Notes: a model not told the origin generated them from the letters alone. DNA of 64,000 bases from Stutzerimonas xanthomarina DSM 18231 (GCF_900129835.1 NZ_FQXA01000004.1:1-64000); one strand, 5' to 3'. Numbered from the stretch's first letter, positions 49,306 to 57,865 are shown. Program-made: numbers and translations.

Positions 49306-49818
49306 TTATTCGAGCTCGTAGAGATAGATCTTCTGCGCTTGCATGCGATAGCCGGCATCGGCCAGTTCGCTGGTGGCGTGTTCGACTTTTAACGGCCCTT
49401 CGATCCAGAAGGGTTGGTACAGCTCGTCCACCTTTACGCCAAGCTCGCTGGTGGCATGCACGATCTGGTTGGAAGGCGGTGGCGGCACGTGAATACAGGC
49501 GCCGAAGTAGGGCACCAGCAGAAACTCCGTCACCCGCCCATCCTCGCTCATGTCCAGCGGCACAATGTAGCCGGGCAGCTTGACCTGAACGCCATCTAGC
49601 TCTTCGACGACCGGCTCGGCCGGCGATTGCTGAGCCGCTGCCGGACCCGCTTCCGCAGCGAGCGCATCGGCCAGTTGCGACATGTCGTGAAGCGCCACAG
49701 GCGGTGGAGGTGGCGGCGCGTCTGCCGGGATCAGGTCCGACCATTGCAGCTCACGAACATCGGCAACCGCGAAGGGCGCCGCCAGGGCGAGCAGGGTGGC
49801 AAGCAGCAGGCGAGACAT
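49306..49818 (-). CDS. DUF3299 exported protein of the zinc-type ABC operon
   Basis: 170 aa from the ATG at 49818, which has GAGGAA 6 bases upstream; an in-frame ATG at 49830 lacks such a site. Signal peptide of ~19 residues (LLLATLLALAAPFAVA). The body contains the DUF3299 core LPGYIVPLDM and FLLVPYFGACIHVPPPPSNQ (~80-120), with a short proline run before it. Periplasmic; biochemical role unknown. Its start overlaps the end of the permease gene region (stop at 49827), so the two are tightly coupled. P. aeruginosa has the same gene at the end of the equivalent operon. Confidence 0.85.
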   Translation of the reverse strand: MSRLLLATLLALAAPFAVADVRELQWSDLIPADAPPPPPPVALHDMSQLADALAAEAGPAAAQQSPAEPVVEELDGVQVKLPGYIVPLDMSEDGRVTEFLLVPYFGACIHVPPPPSNQIVHATSELGVKVDELYQPFWIEGPLKVEHATSELADAGYRMQAQKIYLYELE

Positions 49819-49826
49819 GGAATTCC

Positions 49827-51092
49827 TCATAGTCTGATCGACAGGCCGTCGGCCAGCGACTGCCGATAGGCGCGCCACGCTGGCACACAGCCCATCAACA
49901 GCCCAGCCAGCAGTATGCCCGCCAGCAATGACCACTCATAGGCGCTTGGCAGCGCCAGCGGCAGATAAAGACCGTAGTGACTTTGCAGCGGCCCCTGCGC
50001 GACCGCAATGGCGACATACAGCAGCAAGAGCCCGAACAGCGCACCCGCAAGTGCCAGGCTGAAAGCTTCAACCACCAGCAGGCCGGCGATATGCCAAGGC
50101 CGGGCACCAACCGAACGCAAGATCGCCATCTCTCGGCGCCGCTCGTTGAGGCTGGTGAGAATGGCGGTGAGCATGCCGATCAATCCGGTCAGCACGACAA
50201 ACAAGGACACCACGAACAGCGCCTGTTCAGCCGTGCCCATCAGGCTCCAGAGCTCTTGCAGCGCCACGCCGGGCAGAATCGCCAGCAGCGGCTCGCCACG
50301 ATAGCCATTGATTTCGCGCTGCAGCGTGAAGGTGGCGATCCTGCTGTTGAGGCCCAACATGAAGGCAGTGATCTGCTTGGGTTGTAAGTCAAGCAGGCGC
50401 GCCTGTTCGGCATTGATGCGCGCTGCACCTCGCGCCGGCATGCCGCTCTGCCAGTCGATATGCAGCGCCTCCATGCCTGCCAGATTGATATGCAGCGTGC
50501 GATCCACCGGCGTGCCGGTGCGCTTGAGGATGCCGACTACCCGAAACGGCTTGTCGTCATGTTTGACCAGGCTGACCGTGGCGACGCCATGCGCCAGCAC
50601 CAGCTGGTCGTCCAGCGTGTATTTCAGTGCCTCGGCCACTTCGGCGCCCAGCACCACCTCGAACGGGTCGTCGGCGAATGGCCGGCCTTGCGCCAGTTGC
50701 AGGTGCTGCTTGCGACCATAACGGTAGTGCTCGAAATAGGCGCCACTGGTGCCCATCACGCGATAGCCACGGTGAGAATCGCCCAGGGAAATGGGAATGG
50801 CCCAACTGACTCGGGGATGCTCGGCGAACTGCTCGAAGCTCTCCCAGCGAATGTTGTTGGTGGCGTTGCCGATCCGGAACACCGAATACAGCAACAAATT
50901 CACCGAGCCGGAACGGGCGCCGACGATGAGGTCGGTGCCACTGATGGTGCTGGCAAAGCTGGCACGGGCCTCGGTGCGCACGCGCTCAACGGCGAGCAGC
51001 AGGCATACCGATAGCGCGATGGCGAACACGGTGAGCAGGGCAGTGAAGCGGCGGTTGTTCAGGCTCGCCAAGGCCAGGCGCAACAGGTACAT
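49827..51092 (-). CDS. ABC transporter permease, FtsX/MacB type
   Basis: 421 aa. Four membrane helices: one at ~15-37, and three at ~285-310, ~330-360 and ~385-410, with a large periplasmic domain between the first and second. This is the LolC/MacB/FtsX layout, which extracts or moves substrates from the membrane or periplasm rather than importing through a channel. It starts 3 bp after the ATPase gene ends. Context with ZrgA and DUF3299 suggests a zinc-linked role, but the transported molecule is unknown. Confidence 0.85.
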   Translation of the reverse strand: MYLLRLALASLNNRRFTALLTVFAIALSVCLLLAVERVRTEARASFASTISGTDLIVGARSGSVNLLLYSVFRIGNATNNIRWESFEQFAEHPRVSWAIPISLGDSHRGYRVMGTSGAYFEHYRYGRKQHLQLAQGRPFADDPFEVVLGAEVAEALKYTLDDQLVLAHGVATVSLVKHDDKPFRVVGILKRTGTPVDRTLHINLAGMEALHIDWQSGMPARGAARINAEQARLLDLQPKQITAFMLGLNSRIATFTLQREINGYRGEPLLAILPGVALQELWSLMGTAEQALFVVSLFVVLTGLIGMLTAILTSLNERRREMAILRSVGARPWHIAGLLVVEAFSLALAGALFGLLLLYVAIAVAQGPLQSHYGLYLPLALPSAYEWSLLAGILLAGLLMGCVPAWRAYRQSLADGLSIRL

Positions 51093-51095
51093 GGC

Positions 51096-51803
51096 TTATA
51101 CCTCCGGCGCGCGAGCGGCGCGATTGAGGTCTGCCAATGAAAGGCTACGGTCAAAAAGCGGTGCCAGGCTTTGGTCATGGCTGACGAACAACAGGCTCGA
51201 ACCAGCGTCCCGGCACTCGGCGAATAAAAGCTGCAGGAAGGCTTCCCGACTGTCGGCGTCGAGCGCCGAAGTGGGTTCATCGGCAATTACCAGTTCCGGC
51301 TGACCGATCAGTGCACGCGCCGCGGCGACGCGTTGTTGCTGGCCGATCGACAGCGCTTCGGCACGCCGATCGAGCAGTTCGCTGGCGATCCCGAGATGCT
51401 GGAGCAGACTTGCCGAGGCTTGCGCAACGCTGCCATGCCGCTGTCGTGCGCGCTCGGCGCGTGTCTTGGAAAAATGGCAGGGAAGGCTGACGTTTTCCGC
51501 CACCGAAAGAAAGGGCAGCAGGTTGAACTGCTGGAAGATATAGCCCGTGTGATCGACCCGGAAGCGATCCCGAGCACCGGCAGAGAGCGCGGCGAGATCG
51601 CTGCCGAGCAGGCGAACCGTCCCGCGTTGCGCTTTCTGTACGCCGCCGATCAGTCCGAGCAGGGTGGTCTTGCCGCTGCCCGACGGGCCCTTGAGAAACA
51701 GGCTCTGGTTGCGCGCCAGCGTGAAGCTGGGGATGTCGAGCAGCTCTGCCTGGCCCGGCCAGGCAAAACCCAATTGATGCAGTTCGAGCAACGGTGCGGC
51801 CAT
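51096..51803 (-). CDS. ABC transporter ATP-binding protein, LolD/MacB type
   Basis: 235 aa. Walker A GPSGSGKTTLLG (~39-50), signature LSIGQQQRVAAARAL (~145-159), Walker B LVIADEPTSALD (~165-176) and the H-loop SHDQS near 205 are all intact. It powers the FtsX-type permease encoded 3 bp downstream. The zrgA-like gene lies 71 bp upstream. Member of the LolD subfamily but no lipoprotein-release genes are nearby. Confidence 0.92.
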   Translation of the reverse strand: MAAPLLELHQLGFAWPGQAELLDIPSFTLARNQSLFLKGPSGSGKTTLLGLIGGVQKAQRGTVRLLGSDLAALSAGARDRFRVDHTGYIFQQFNLLPFLSVAENVSLPCHFSKTRAERARQRHGSVAQASASLLQHLGIASELLDRRAEALSIGQQQRVAAARALIGQPELVIADEPTSALDADSREAFLQLLFAECRDAGSSLLFVSHDQSLAPLFDRSLSLADLNRAARAPEV

Positions 51804-51874
51804 CGGGATGATCCGTGTCGGGCGAGCCAGGAAGTTTACTGCGTCGAGGCTAGGCGGCGGCAGACGGGATCAGA

Positions 51875-52447
51875 TCAGAACGCTGCGCGTGGCTGGTCCG
51901 CGTTGAGTTGCACGCCGCGTTGACCCTTCGGACCAATCAGCTGTGCCTGGATTTTCTGAGTGCCGGGGAACGCCTTGAACAAGCCTTGCAGATCGAAGGC
52001 CTGCAGCGCTTGGGGGGCGGCGCAATCGAAGCGGTAGTGCGCGTGAATTTCGCTGTGCTGGCTTTCATGATCATCATCGTGCTCGTCGTGTTGGTCATGG
52101 GCCTCGCCTTCGAATAGCGGACTCTCGAGCTCAGTTTCAGCCAGGGCGCAGCCGGCTGCAGCGGGCAGGCCAAACAGGCTGTTCGGTTGGTCCAGCTGTT
52201 TGCGTGCCTCGGCAATCTTGCGTTTGTCTGCATCGCTACTCGGCGCGTGCTCGAAGCCCACCAGATTCATCGCCGGGCTGCGCAGCTCGATTTCCAACGT
52301 GGAGCCGTCCAGCGCCGCATCCAGTTCCGCAGCGCCATGCTCGTGGGCACTGAGACTGTCGTGGTGCGCATGGTCGTGATCGTGTTCAGCCGCCAGAGCA
52401 AAACCGGGCAGTAGGGCGAAGGGCAGAGCAAGCAGCAGACGGCGCAT
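51875..52447 (-). CDS. ZrgA-like His-rich periplasmic zinc protein (DUF2796)
   Basis: 190 aa from the ATG at 52447 (MRRLLLALPFALLPGFALAA); GGAG lies 8 bases upstream. An ATG 12 bases further upstream has no ribosome site. After an ~18-residue signal peptide comes a His/Asp run (EHDHDHAHHDSLSAHEHG, ~19-36) and a second at ~120-140 (HDQHDEHDDDHESQHSEIHA), both suited to bind zinc. The DUF2796/ZrgA family takes part in zinc uptake. First gene of the four-gene operon, with a Zur-like dyad just upstream. Confidence 0.88.
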   Translation of the reverse strand: MRRLLLALPFALLPGFALAAEHDHDHAHHDSLSAHEHGAAELDAALDGSTLEIELRSPAMNLVGFEHAPSSDADKRKIAEARKQLDQPNSLFGLPAAAGCALAETELESPLFEGEAHDQHDEHDDDHESQHSEIHAHYRFDCAAPQALQAFDLQGLFKAFPGTQKIQAQLIGPKGQRGVQLNADQPRAAF

Positions 52448-52469
52448 GGTGATCTCCATAGGGTTGATG

Positions 52470-52482
52470 GTTACGTTATAAC
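52470..52482 (-). promoter_or_regulatory. Zur-like operator of the zinc operon
   Basis: On the minus strand GTTATAACGTAAC forms a dyad (GTTA...TAAC) close to the Zur pattern of gammaproteobacteria (core GTTATA...TATAAC type). It lies 23 bp before the zrgA-like ATG and overlaps a TATAAC that may be the -10 box. Zinc-dependent repression is inferred from this and from the gene content. Confidence 0.45.
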
Positions 52483-52554
52483 AAATATGCGTAACGACTG
52501 GCCAGTCTTCACCTCCCATGGGAGCATGCGATCTCGTTTTTCAGGAGAGTGGCG

Positions 52555-52896
52555 ATGATTCGAATTCGCGGCCATGTCGGCGATCTGCCGGTGGACCTCA
52601 GCATTGAAATGGACGACCACGACTGGGCACAGCTGGCGCGTCAGTTACCCGTCGCTCAGGTGGCGAGCGTCTCGACGCCACCGGCCGACAAGCCGGTGGC
52701 TGATCCGCATTGGCACGAGGCGCAGCAACTGCTGCGAGCGGCGCAGAGTATGGACGGGCCGCAGCTGTTGGCCGAGCTGCAAGCGTTGGCCGGTAGCGCT
52801 CAGATGGGCAAGCGCCTGCTGGTGCGCTTGCGTCATTGCGCACAGGTCAAAGTTGATAGCCGTGCGGATGCGCCTGTCTACTGCTGGGTCGATTGA
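52555..52896 (+). CDS. Small conserved-looking protein of unknown function
   Basis: 113 aa from ATG 52555 (MIRIRGHVGDLPVDLSIEMD); a GTG six bases upstream lies too close to AGGAGA, which suits the ATG better. No signal peptide or membrane segment. It begins with a beta-rich stretch, has a Pro/Ala linker (~38-50) and ends in a helical part (QQLLRAAQSMDGPQLLAELQ). Two Cys lie near the C terminus. I do not recognise a family. It is divergent from the zinc operon and convergent with the metallopeptidase gene. Confidence 0.65.
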   Translation: MIRIRGHVGDLPVDLSIEMDDHDWAQLARQLPVAQVASVSTPPADKPVADPHWHEAQQLLRAAQSMDGPQLLAELQALAGSAQMGKRLLVRLRHCAQVKVDSRADAPVYCWVD

Positions 52897-52917
52897 CCGG
52901 CGCAACCGCGATTCGGA

Positions 52918-53778
52918 TTACAGACGCTGCGTCTGGAAAGTATCGCAGCGTGTCGGATCGCCGCTGTCGAACCCCGTACGAAACCACTTCACCCGTTGCG
53001 CAGATGTGCCATGGGTGAAGGCATCTGGAACGACTCGGCCCTGACTTTGTTGCTGCAAACGGTCGTCGCCGATGGCGTTCGCCGCATTCAGTGCTTCTTC
53101 CAGATCCCCTTCCTCGAGCCAGTCATGACGCTGCTGGGCGTGGTTGGCCCAGACCCCTGCGAAGCAATCCGCCTGCAATTCCTGGCGCACCAGAAGGCCA
53201 TTGTCGCCCTCCATGCGCGCGCCGCGCTGACGGGCAGCTTGCATCTGCTGCGATACGCCTAGAAGTGTTTGCACATGGTGGCCGACTTCATGGGCGATCA
53301 CGTAGGCCTGAGCGAAATCACCCGCGACCGAAAAGCGCGAGGCCATCTCGTCGAAGAACTGCAGGTCGAGATACACCTGCCGGTCGCCCGGGCAGTAGAA
53401 GGGGCCAACCGCCGAATTGGCGAAACCACAGGCTGAGCTCACGCCACCACGAAATAGCACCAGCGTCGGGTCGCGGTACTGCTGCCCGGACTGCTGAAAC
53501 AAGGCGCGCCAGGTGTCTTCGGTGTCACCCAGGATTGACTGAACGAACGCAACCTGCGGATCGTCGCCATTGGCCGGGGTGCTGCTTTGTTGAGTCGGTG
53601 CGGGGCCGGACTGATCGGCCAGCTGGCCAAGGATCTGCATGGGGTCCTGGCCGGACAACAGGCCGATCACCACCACGATAGCGACGCCCGCCAGGCTCAG
53701 GCGTCCGCCACCGATGCCTCCGCTTCGGCCGCGAGCGTCCACCACATTGTCACTGCGACGAGCTTTTTTCCAACGCAT
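52918..53778 (-). CDS. ypfJ: Putative neutral zinc metallopeptidase (YpfJ family)
   Basis: 286 aa. An N-terminal basic segment is followed by one membrane helix (~27-43) and a Gln/Ser/Pro-rich stretch. The catalytic zinc motif HEVGHH lies at ~165-170 in AYVIAHEVGHHVQTLLG, followed by the typical ELQADCFAGVWA region (~200). Start at 53778 has GGAAGGA upstream. The active domain is probably periplasmic. Physiological substrates of this family are unknown. Confidence 0.9.
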   Translation of the reverse strand: MRWKKARRSDNVVDARGRSGGIGGGRLSLAGVAIVVVIGLLSGQDPMQILGQLADQSGPAPTQQSSTPANGDDPQVAFVQSILGDTEDTWRALFQQSGQQYRDPTLVLFRGGVSSACGFANSAVGPFYCPGDRQVYLDLQFFDEMASRFSVAGDFAQAYVIAHEVGHHVQTLLGVSQQMQAARQRGARMEGDNGLLVRQELQADCFAGVWANHAQQRHDWLEEGDLEEALNAANAIGDDRLQQQSQGRVVPDAFTHGTSAQRVKWFRTGFDSGDPTRCDTFQTQRL

Positions 53779-53865
53779 GTCTGAGTCCTTCCGCCAGTTC
53801 TTACCTGAGTCAGACCGGCCTCAGCCTCAGCAAATTCAGCGGCGCTACAAAGGTTTCGTCTTACG

Positions 53866-54300
53866 TCAGTCTGCTGGGTAGTCGGCCAGCACCGACTGCT
53901 CACCTTCGTCGCTCACTGCGATTACTTTGAACGCGTCCTTATGGTCGCCCATCTCCATACCGGGTGAGCCCATCGGCATGCCGGGCACTGCCGCACCGAT
54001 CAGATCGGGTTGTGCGCGCAGCTTGAGGATGTCGGCAGCCGGGACGTGACCCTCGACGAATTTTCCGTCGATCACACCGGTATGGCAGGAACCCAGGCTG
54101 TGTGGCACGCCGAGGCGAGTCTTGACTGCGGCCATGTTGGTTTCAACGTGGTCTTCAACCTCGAACCCGTTGGCTTCCAGATGCTCGATCCAGGCTTTGC
54201 AGCAACCGCAATTGGCGTCGCGGTGCACCTCGATGGCGATGGGTTCGGCGGCCTGAGCGAGGCCGGTGAAAAGAGCGGTGGCAAGCAATAAACGGCGCAT
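53866..54300 (-). CDS. CopG-like (DUF411) periplasmic metal/thiol protein
   Basis: 144 aa from ATG 54300; the longer open frame upstream has no support. Signal peptide of ~17 residues (LLLATALFTGLAQA). DUF411 motif with CGCC (~31-34) and the second cysteine site SLGSCHTGVI (~70-79), then GHVPAADILKL and a Met-rich stretch PGMPMGSPGMEMG. DUF411 proteins such as CopG bind copper through these four cysteines. GGAG lies ~10 bases upstream. Probably a copper-handling protein. Confidence 0.85.
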   Translation of the reverse strand: MRRLLLATALFTGLAQAAEPIAIEVHRDANCGCCKAWIEHLEANGFEVEDHVETNMAAVKTRLGVPHSLGSCHTGVIDGKFVEGHVPAADILKLRAQPDLIGAAVPGMPMGSPGMEMGDHKDAFKVIAVSDEGEQSVLADYPAD

Positions 54301-54473
54301 GAAGGTCTCTCCGGCGGGGGTACGCGCAGCATAGCCCCATGCTCGCTCGCACCCAAGCCTGCGGGTGTGAGCGGATGTCACAGGGGTAGCGGTCAAAGCG
54401 CGAAACGAACCAAAACAGGGCGATCCGGTCGGATACCCATGGTGGTACGGAGCCGCTATCAGGAGAGTTTTCG

Positions 54474-55013
54474 ATGCGTTTTGCCCGTTTCGTTCTGCTT
54501 GCGCAGGCACTGGTCATGGCCTGTCTCAGTTTGGCGTACTGGCTGCGGCCACACGAGATGGCCAATCTCAACGGCATGCTGCTGATGGAAACCGCATCGG
54601 TCAGCCATATGCGCGTCTATTACGGGGGCCTGCAGCTGGGTCTGGCGCTGTTTCTGATCTGGGCTGCGCGTGCTCCGGAGCGAGCCCGTCCAGCCCTCAT
54701 CATGCTGGTGGTGACCATGGCGGCGCTGGTGCTGGGAAGGCTCGTTTCGCTTTGGCTGGATGGCGGTGAGCTGGTCGGCTTCGACCTCGCGTCGATGCTC
54801 TATCGCGTGCTGGCTGTGGTGTTTGCTGGTCTCGCCTGGCGCACCATCCGCGAGCGTCAGGAGCCAGAGCCTGAGCGCCTCGAACCAGCCACCCATCGAC
54901 TCGTCAGCGAATCCCCGATGCCCTTCAAGCTGGGAGACACGCCTCCGACCGCAGAGTCTGCGCCAGCTGAGGCCTCACCCCAGCCGTTTCGTCGAGGAGA
55001 CCCAACCGCCTGA
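54474..55013 (+). CDS. DUF4345-like small inner membrane protein
   Basis: 179 aa with four predicted membrane helices (~4-22, ~45-64, ~72-92 and ~103-123) and a hydrophilic, Pro/Glu-rich tail from ~125. The pattern LNGMLLMETASVSHMRVYYGGLQ fits DUF4345. AGGAGA lies 7 bases before the ATG. It is divergent from the copG-like gene. Function unknown. The ~110 bp between it and narL hold nothing that I recognise. Confidence 0.7.
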   Translation: MRFARFVLLAQALVMACLSLAYWLRPHEMANLNGMLLMETASVSHMRVYYGGLQLGLALFLIWAARAPERARPALIMLVVTMAALVLGRLVSLWLDGGELVGFDLASMLYRVLAVVFAGLAWRTIRERQEPEPERLEPATHRLVSESPMPFKLGDTPPTAESAPAEASPQPFRRGDPTA

Positions 55014-55122
55014 CCGGCCAGCATGGCCCCTCTGTTCTGCAGCGCGTTGTTCAGCTTGTTCAACTAGGTTCGTTCAGCTTGGGCCATAGCCCACAAGATG
55101 CCGTGCAAGCCAGGCGCCCCGC

Positions 55123-55779
55123 TCAACCTTTTGCCTCGTTCTCCAGTACCCAGACTGCCGCTTCCACCCGCGAACGCAGGCCCAGCTTGTACAGCAAGTT
55201 CTTAACGTGGACCTTGACGGTGCCTTCGGTGATTCCGAGCTTGCGCGCGATCATTTTGTTGCTCTGGCCCTTGGCAATCTGGCGCAAAACCTCTTTTTCG
55301 CGCTTGGTCAGGCTGGAGAACGGTACCTGCCCGGTGGGTTTCGCGCGTACCCGGATCGCTTCGGCGAGCACCTGGGTCAGTTCGGGGCTCAAGGCCATAC
55401 GGCCGGTCGCCGCAATGCGGATCTGCTCGATCAGTTGTTCGGCGTCCATGTCCTTGAGCAGATAGCCGTCAGCACCGTTGCGCAGGGCTTCGAGTACATG
55501 GCTTTGCTCATCGGAGACGGTAAACATGACGATGCGTGCGTCGATGTGCACGTCGCGCATGCGCCGGGTGGTTTCCAGTCCGTCGATGCCCGGCATGTTG
55601 AGGTCCATCAGGATAAGATCGGGCTCGGTCTGTTGCGCGAGCTTGATGGCGTCCTCGCCGTTGCTCGCCTCAGCGACTACCTCAAGGTCATCTTCCAGTT
55701 CCAGCAGGTCACGCACGCCCCGGCGCATCATGGGGTGGTCGTCGACCAGCAGGATTCGTGCAGTAGTCCATTCGTTCAT
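55123..55779 (-). CDS. narL: Nitrate/nitrite response regulator NarL
   Basis: 218 aa from the ATG at 55779, which overlaps the narX stop (ATGA); a GTG 9 bases upstream is possible. Receiver domain with DD at ~14-15, phosphate acceptor Asp in LILMDLNMPGIDG (~60) and Lys in YLLKDMD (~110). The C-terminal LuxR-type helix-turn-helix (LTKREKEVLRQIAKGQSNKM..., ~150-205) binds TACYYMT heptamers. Two such heptamers lie in the narX-narK gap. It activates the nitrate reductase genes in response to nitrate. Confidence 0.95.
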   Translation of the reverse strand: MNEWTTARILLVDDHPMMRRGVRDLLELEDDLEVVAEASNGEDAIKLAQQTEPDLILMDLNMPGIDGLETTRRMRDVHIDARIVMFTVSDEQSHVLEALRNGADGYLLKDMDAEQLIEQIRIAATGRMALSPELTQVLAEAIRVRAKPTGQVPFSSLTKREKEVLRQIAKGQSNKMIARKLGITEGTVKVHVKNLLYKLGLRSRVEAAVWVLENEAKG

Positions 55780-57629
55780 GCGTGACACGTTCCTGTTTCG
55801 GGGGAAAGGCGGCGGTAGGCGGGCGGAAAGCTCAGATACACCAGCGTGCCTCCAGCAGGGCGCAGACCGATATTGATGGTGCCATTCAGGCTATTGGCGC
55901 GCTCGAGCAGGATGATCAGGCCGTAGTGGCCGGCACGCTGCTCCTCGGGGCGGATGCCGATGCCATCGTCCTCGATCTTGATATGGATGGTGCCGTTGTT
56001 GTCCTGCATCAGGCTCAGCCAGCAGTGCTCGGCCTCGGCATGCTTGACCACGTTGCTAAGCGCCTCGCGGACGATCTGCAGGCAGTGCACCTCTTCGTTG
56101 GGCGTGAGCGGGCAGTGATCGAGGTGGTAGTCACTCTCGACCTGCAGCCCCGAATTGGCGCTGAACTCCTTGATCGTCGCAAACAGCGCCGGTTTGAGCC
56201 CTGGCTCGTTGACCTTGATGCGAAAGGTGGTGAGCAATTCACGCAGCTGGCGATAAGCCGCGTTCAAGCCCTGGTCGATCTGCAGCACGCTGTCGTCCAG
56301 TTGTGCCTGGTCGCTTTGCTTCTGCATCAGCCGCTTGAGGCGTGCCAGTTGCAGCTTCTGCGCGGCGAGTGCCTGGGCCAGTGAGTCGTGCAGTTCACGG
56401 GCGATCACTGCCCGCTCTTCCATCAATGCCAGACGTGCCTGTTTCTGGCCAAGTTGAGCCAGGCTCAGCGATGCGGCGAACAGGTCGGCCAAGGTCGTCA
56501 ACGGTAGCGTTTGCCAGGGCTGCAGTGGCTCGTCTGTGCGACTGGCCACCCGCAGCGAGCCCAGCTCGTCCGGCCCTGAGCGCAGCTCGAACGTCAGCAG
56601 TTTCTCGCCGGTCGGCAATCGGCCGGTTTGGTTAACCGGGCAGGCGCTGCATTGCGGCAGTTGGCAGTATTTCGGCGGCTGCAAGTCGTACGAGGTCATC
56701 GCCGTGTGGCTGCCCGCTTCGGCGGAACGGTTCAGGCACAGCGATATCGGGCCGGTGTCGAGGACCTGCTGCACCTTGTTGAGCTGCGCGCCCATCATCT
56801 GGCTGGGGTCATCAGGCGTGCTGTAGAGCATCCGGGCGCTATCGAACAGCAGCTGCAGAGTGGCGTTGCTGCGAGTCAGGGCAGCGGTCTTGTCGTCGAC
56901 CTTGTTCTCCATGTCTGCGTACAGGCTGGCCAGTTCCTGGCTCATCTGGTTGAGCGTGCGTGCCAACAGGCTCAGCTCGGTATTGCCCGGCACCTGCACC
57001 TGGCCGCGAAAATCGCCACGCCCGATATCGCCGGCCATGCGAGTCAGGCTGCGCAGCGGCGTGGCCAGGTTGTTGTGCAGGCCATAAATCAGCACGAAGG
57101 CGACCAGCACGATGATGAACAGGGTCACCGCCTGCAAGGCTCGGATTACGCCGAGCTTGCTTTCCGAGGCCTCCTGCAGGGTACGCACTAACAGGTTCAG
57201 TTCGTTGACCAGGGCCGGGACTTTATCGCTGTATGCCTCCAGCCGCGGTGGTTGCGCATCGAGCAAGGGGCGCATGCTCGCTTGCCAATGCTCGCGCACG
57301 CTGGCGTGCAGGGCCGGCAGGCGCGTGCTGCCGTGGCGGAGCAAGGCCGAGCGCAGCGACGCCGAGTCGAGTGTCGCCTGCAGCGCTTCGAGACGCTCGC
57401 TGAGCAAAGCGGGCGTGCTCCGTGGGTCGGTTGAGGCCAGGCGATAGGCCTGCATGCGCAAGCTGCCGGCCTGGTTGATCGCCTCGGCGTCGCCAGCGAG
57501 GGCGTCGGCCAGGTAGAGGGTCGCGAGCATGCCGGCCAGTGAGAAGCCAATGATGATCACAAAGGCCACCAGCGTGTTGAACACGATGGAGTGGCGGGTG
57601 GAGAGCTGGTCGCTTTCAGCTGAAAACAT
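55776..57629 (-). CDS. narX: Nitrate sensor histidine kinase NarX
   Basis: 617 aa from the ATG at 57629; 33 more codons are open upstream to a TTG but look non-conserved. First membrane helix ~15-38, then the P-box nitrate-binding motif NQAGSLRMQAYRL (~50-62), second helix ~150-172, HAMP, and a cysteine cluster CQLPQCSACPVN (~335-346). The catalytic His is in ARELHDSLAQALA (~415), with a HATPase_c domain ending the protein (LSNVVKHAEAEH). It phosphorylates NarL when nitrate is present. Confidence 0.94.
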   Translation of the reverse strand: MFSAESDQLSTRHSIVFNTLVAFVIIIGFSLAGMLATLYLADALAGDAEAINQAGSLRMQAYRLASTDPRSTPALLSERLEALQATLDSASLRSALLRHGSTRLPALHASVREHWQASMRPLLDAQPPRLEAYSDKVPALVNELNLLVRTLQEASESKLGVIRALQAVTLFIIVLVAFVLIYGLHNNLATPLRSLTRMAGDIGRGDFRGQVQVPGNTELSLLARTLNQMSQELASLYADMENKVDDKTAALTRSNATLQLLFDSARMLYSTPDDPSQMMGAQLNKVQQVLDTGPISLCLNRSAEAGSHTAMTSYDLQPPKYCQLPQCSACPVNQTGRLPTGEKLLTFELRSGPDELGSLRVASRTDEPLQPWQTLPLTTLADLFAASLSLAQLGQKQARLALMEERAVIARELHDSLAQALAAQKLQLARLKRLMQKQSDQAQLDDSVLQIDQGLNAAYRQLRELLTTFRIKVNEPGLKPALFATIKEFSANSGLQVESDYHLDHCPLTPNEEVHCLQIVREALSNVVKHAEAEHCWLSLMQDNNGTIHIKIEDDGIGIRPEEQRAGHYGLIILLERANSLNGTINIGLRPAGGTLVYLSFPPAYRRLSPETGTCHA

Positions 57630-57756
57630 GAGCGGCTCGTCGCGGTACGGGAGCCCGATTCTGCGCCCCGACGTCGCTGCTGACCATCGAAGAAAGTATA
57701 CCCATCCTGCGCTTGTCGTGTCTGTCAAGCACCTTGTGTCGAAAATGTAAAAGTCA

Positions 57757-57769
57757 TAACTAACTGATT
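57757..57769 (-). promoter_or_regulatory. IHF-like site upstream of narK
   Basis: On the minus strand AATCAGTTAGTTA matches the IHF core WATCAANNNNTTR at all but one defined base. The flanks are AT-rich. It lies ~90 bp upstream of the ANR box, a place from which a DNA bend could bring NarL to the promoter. Confidence 0.4.
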
Positions 57770-57793
57770 TTCATAGTTTTTTATTGAAAATAT

Positions 57794-57814
57794 CGGAGTA
57801 CATCGAAAGAGGTA
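57794..57814 (-). promoter_or_regulatory. Two NarL-type heptamers
   Basis: TACCTCT (minus strand, 57814-57808) is a perfect match to the NarL heptamer TACYYMT. TACTCCG (minus strand, 57800-57794) matches at 6 of 7. They share one orientation and lie 14 bp apart. Confidence 0.5.
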
Positions 57815-57851
57815 CGGCGCGCGCCTGAGGCAAATCGCCGCCATGCACAGG

Positions 57852-57865
57852 TTGACCCTGGTCAA
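57852..57865 (+). promoter_or_regulatory. ANR/FNR-type box upstream of narK
   Basis: TTGACCCTGGTCAA is a perfect 14-bp dyad and matches TTGATNNNNATCAA at 8 of 10 defined bases, with the key TTGA/TCAA halves intact. Class II spacing would place the start near 57900, about 56 bases before narK. The -10 box there (around CTTAGC) is poor, so the exact start is uncertain. Confidence 0.6.

Noticed and set aside
49102..49392. 96-codon plus-strand frame in the converging intergenic region
   Set aside because: It includes the terminator tail and the heptamer repeat and runs into the DUF3299 gene; no ribosome site or motif.
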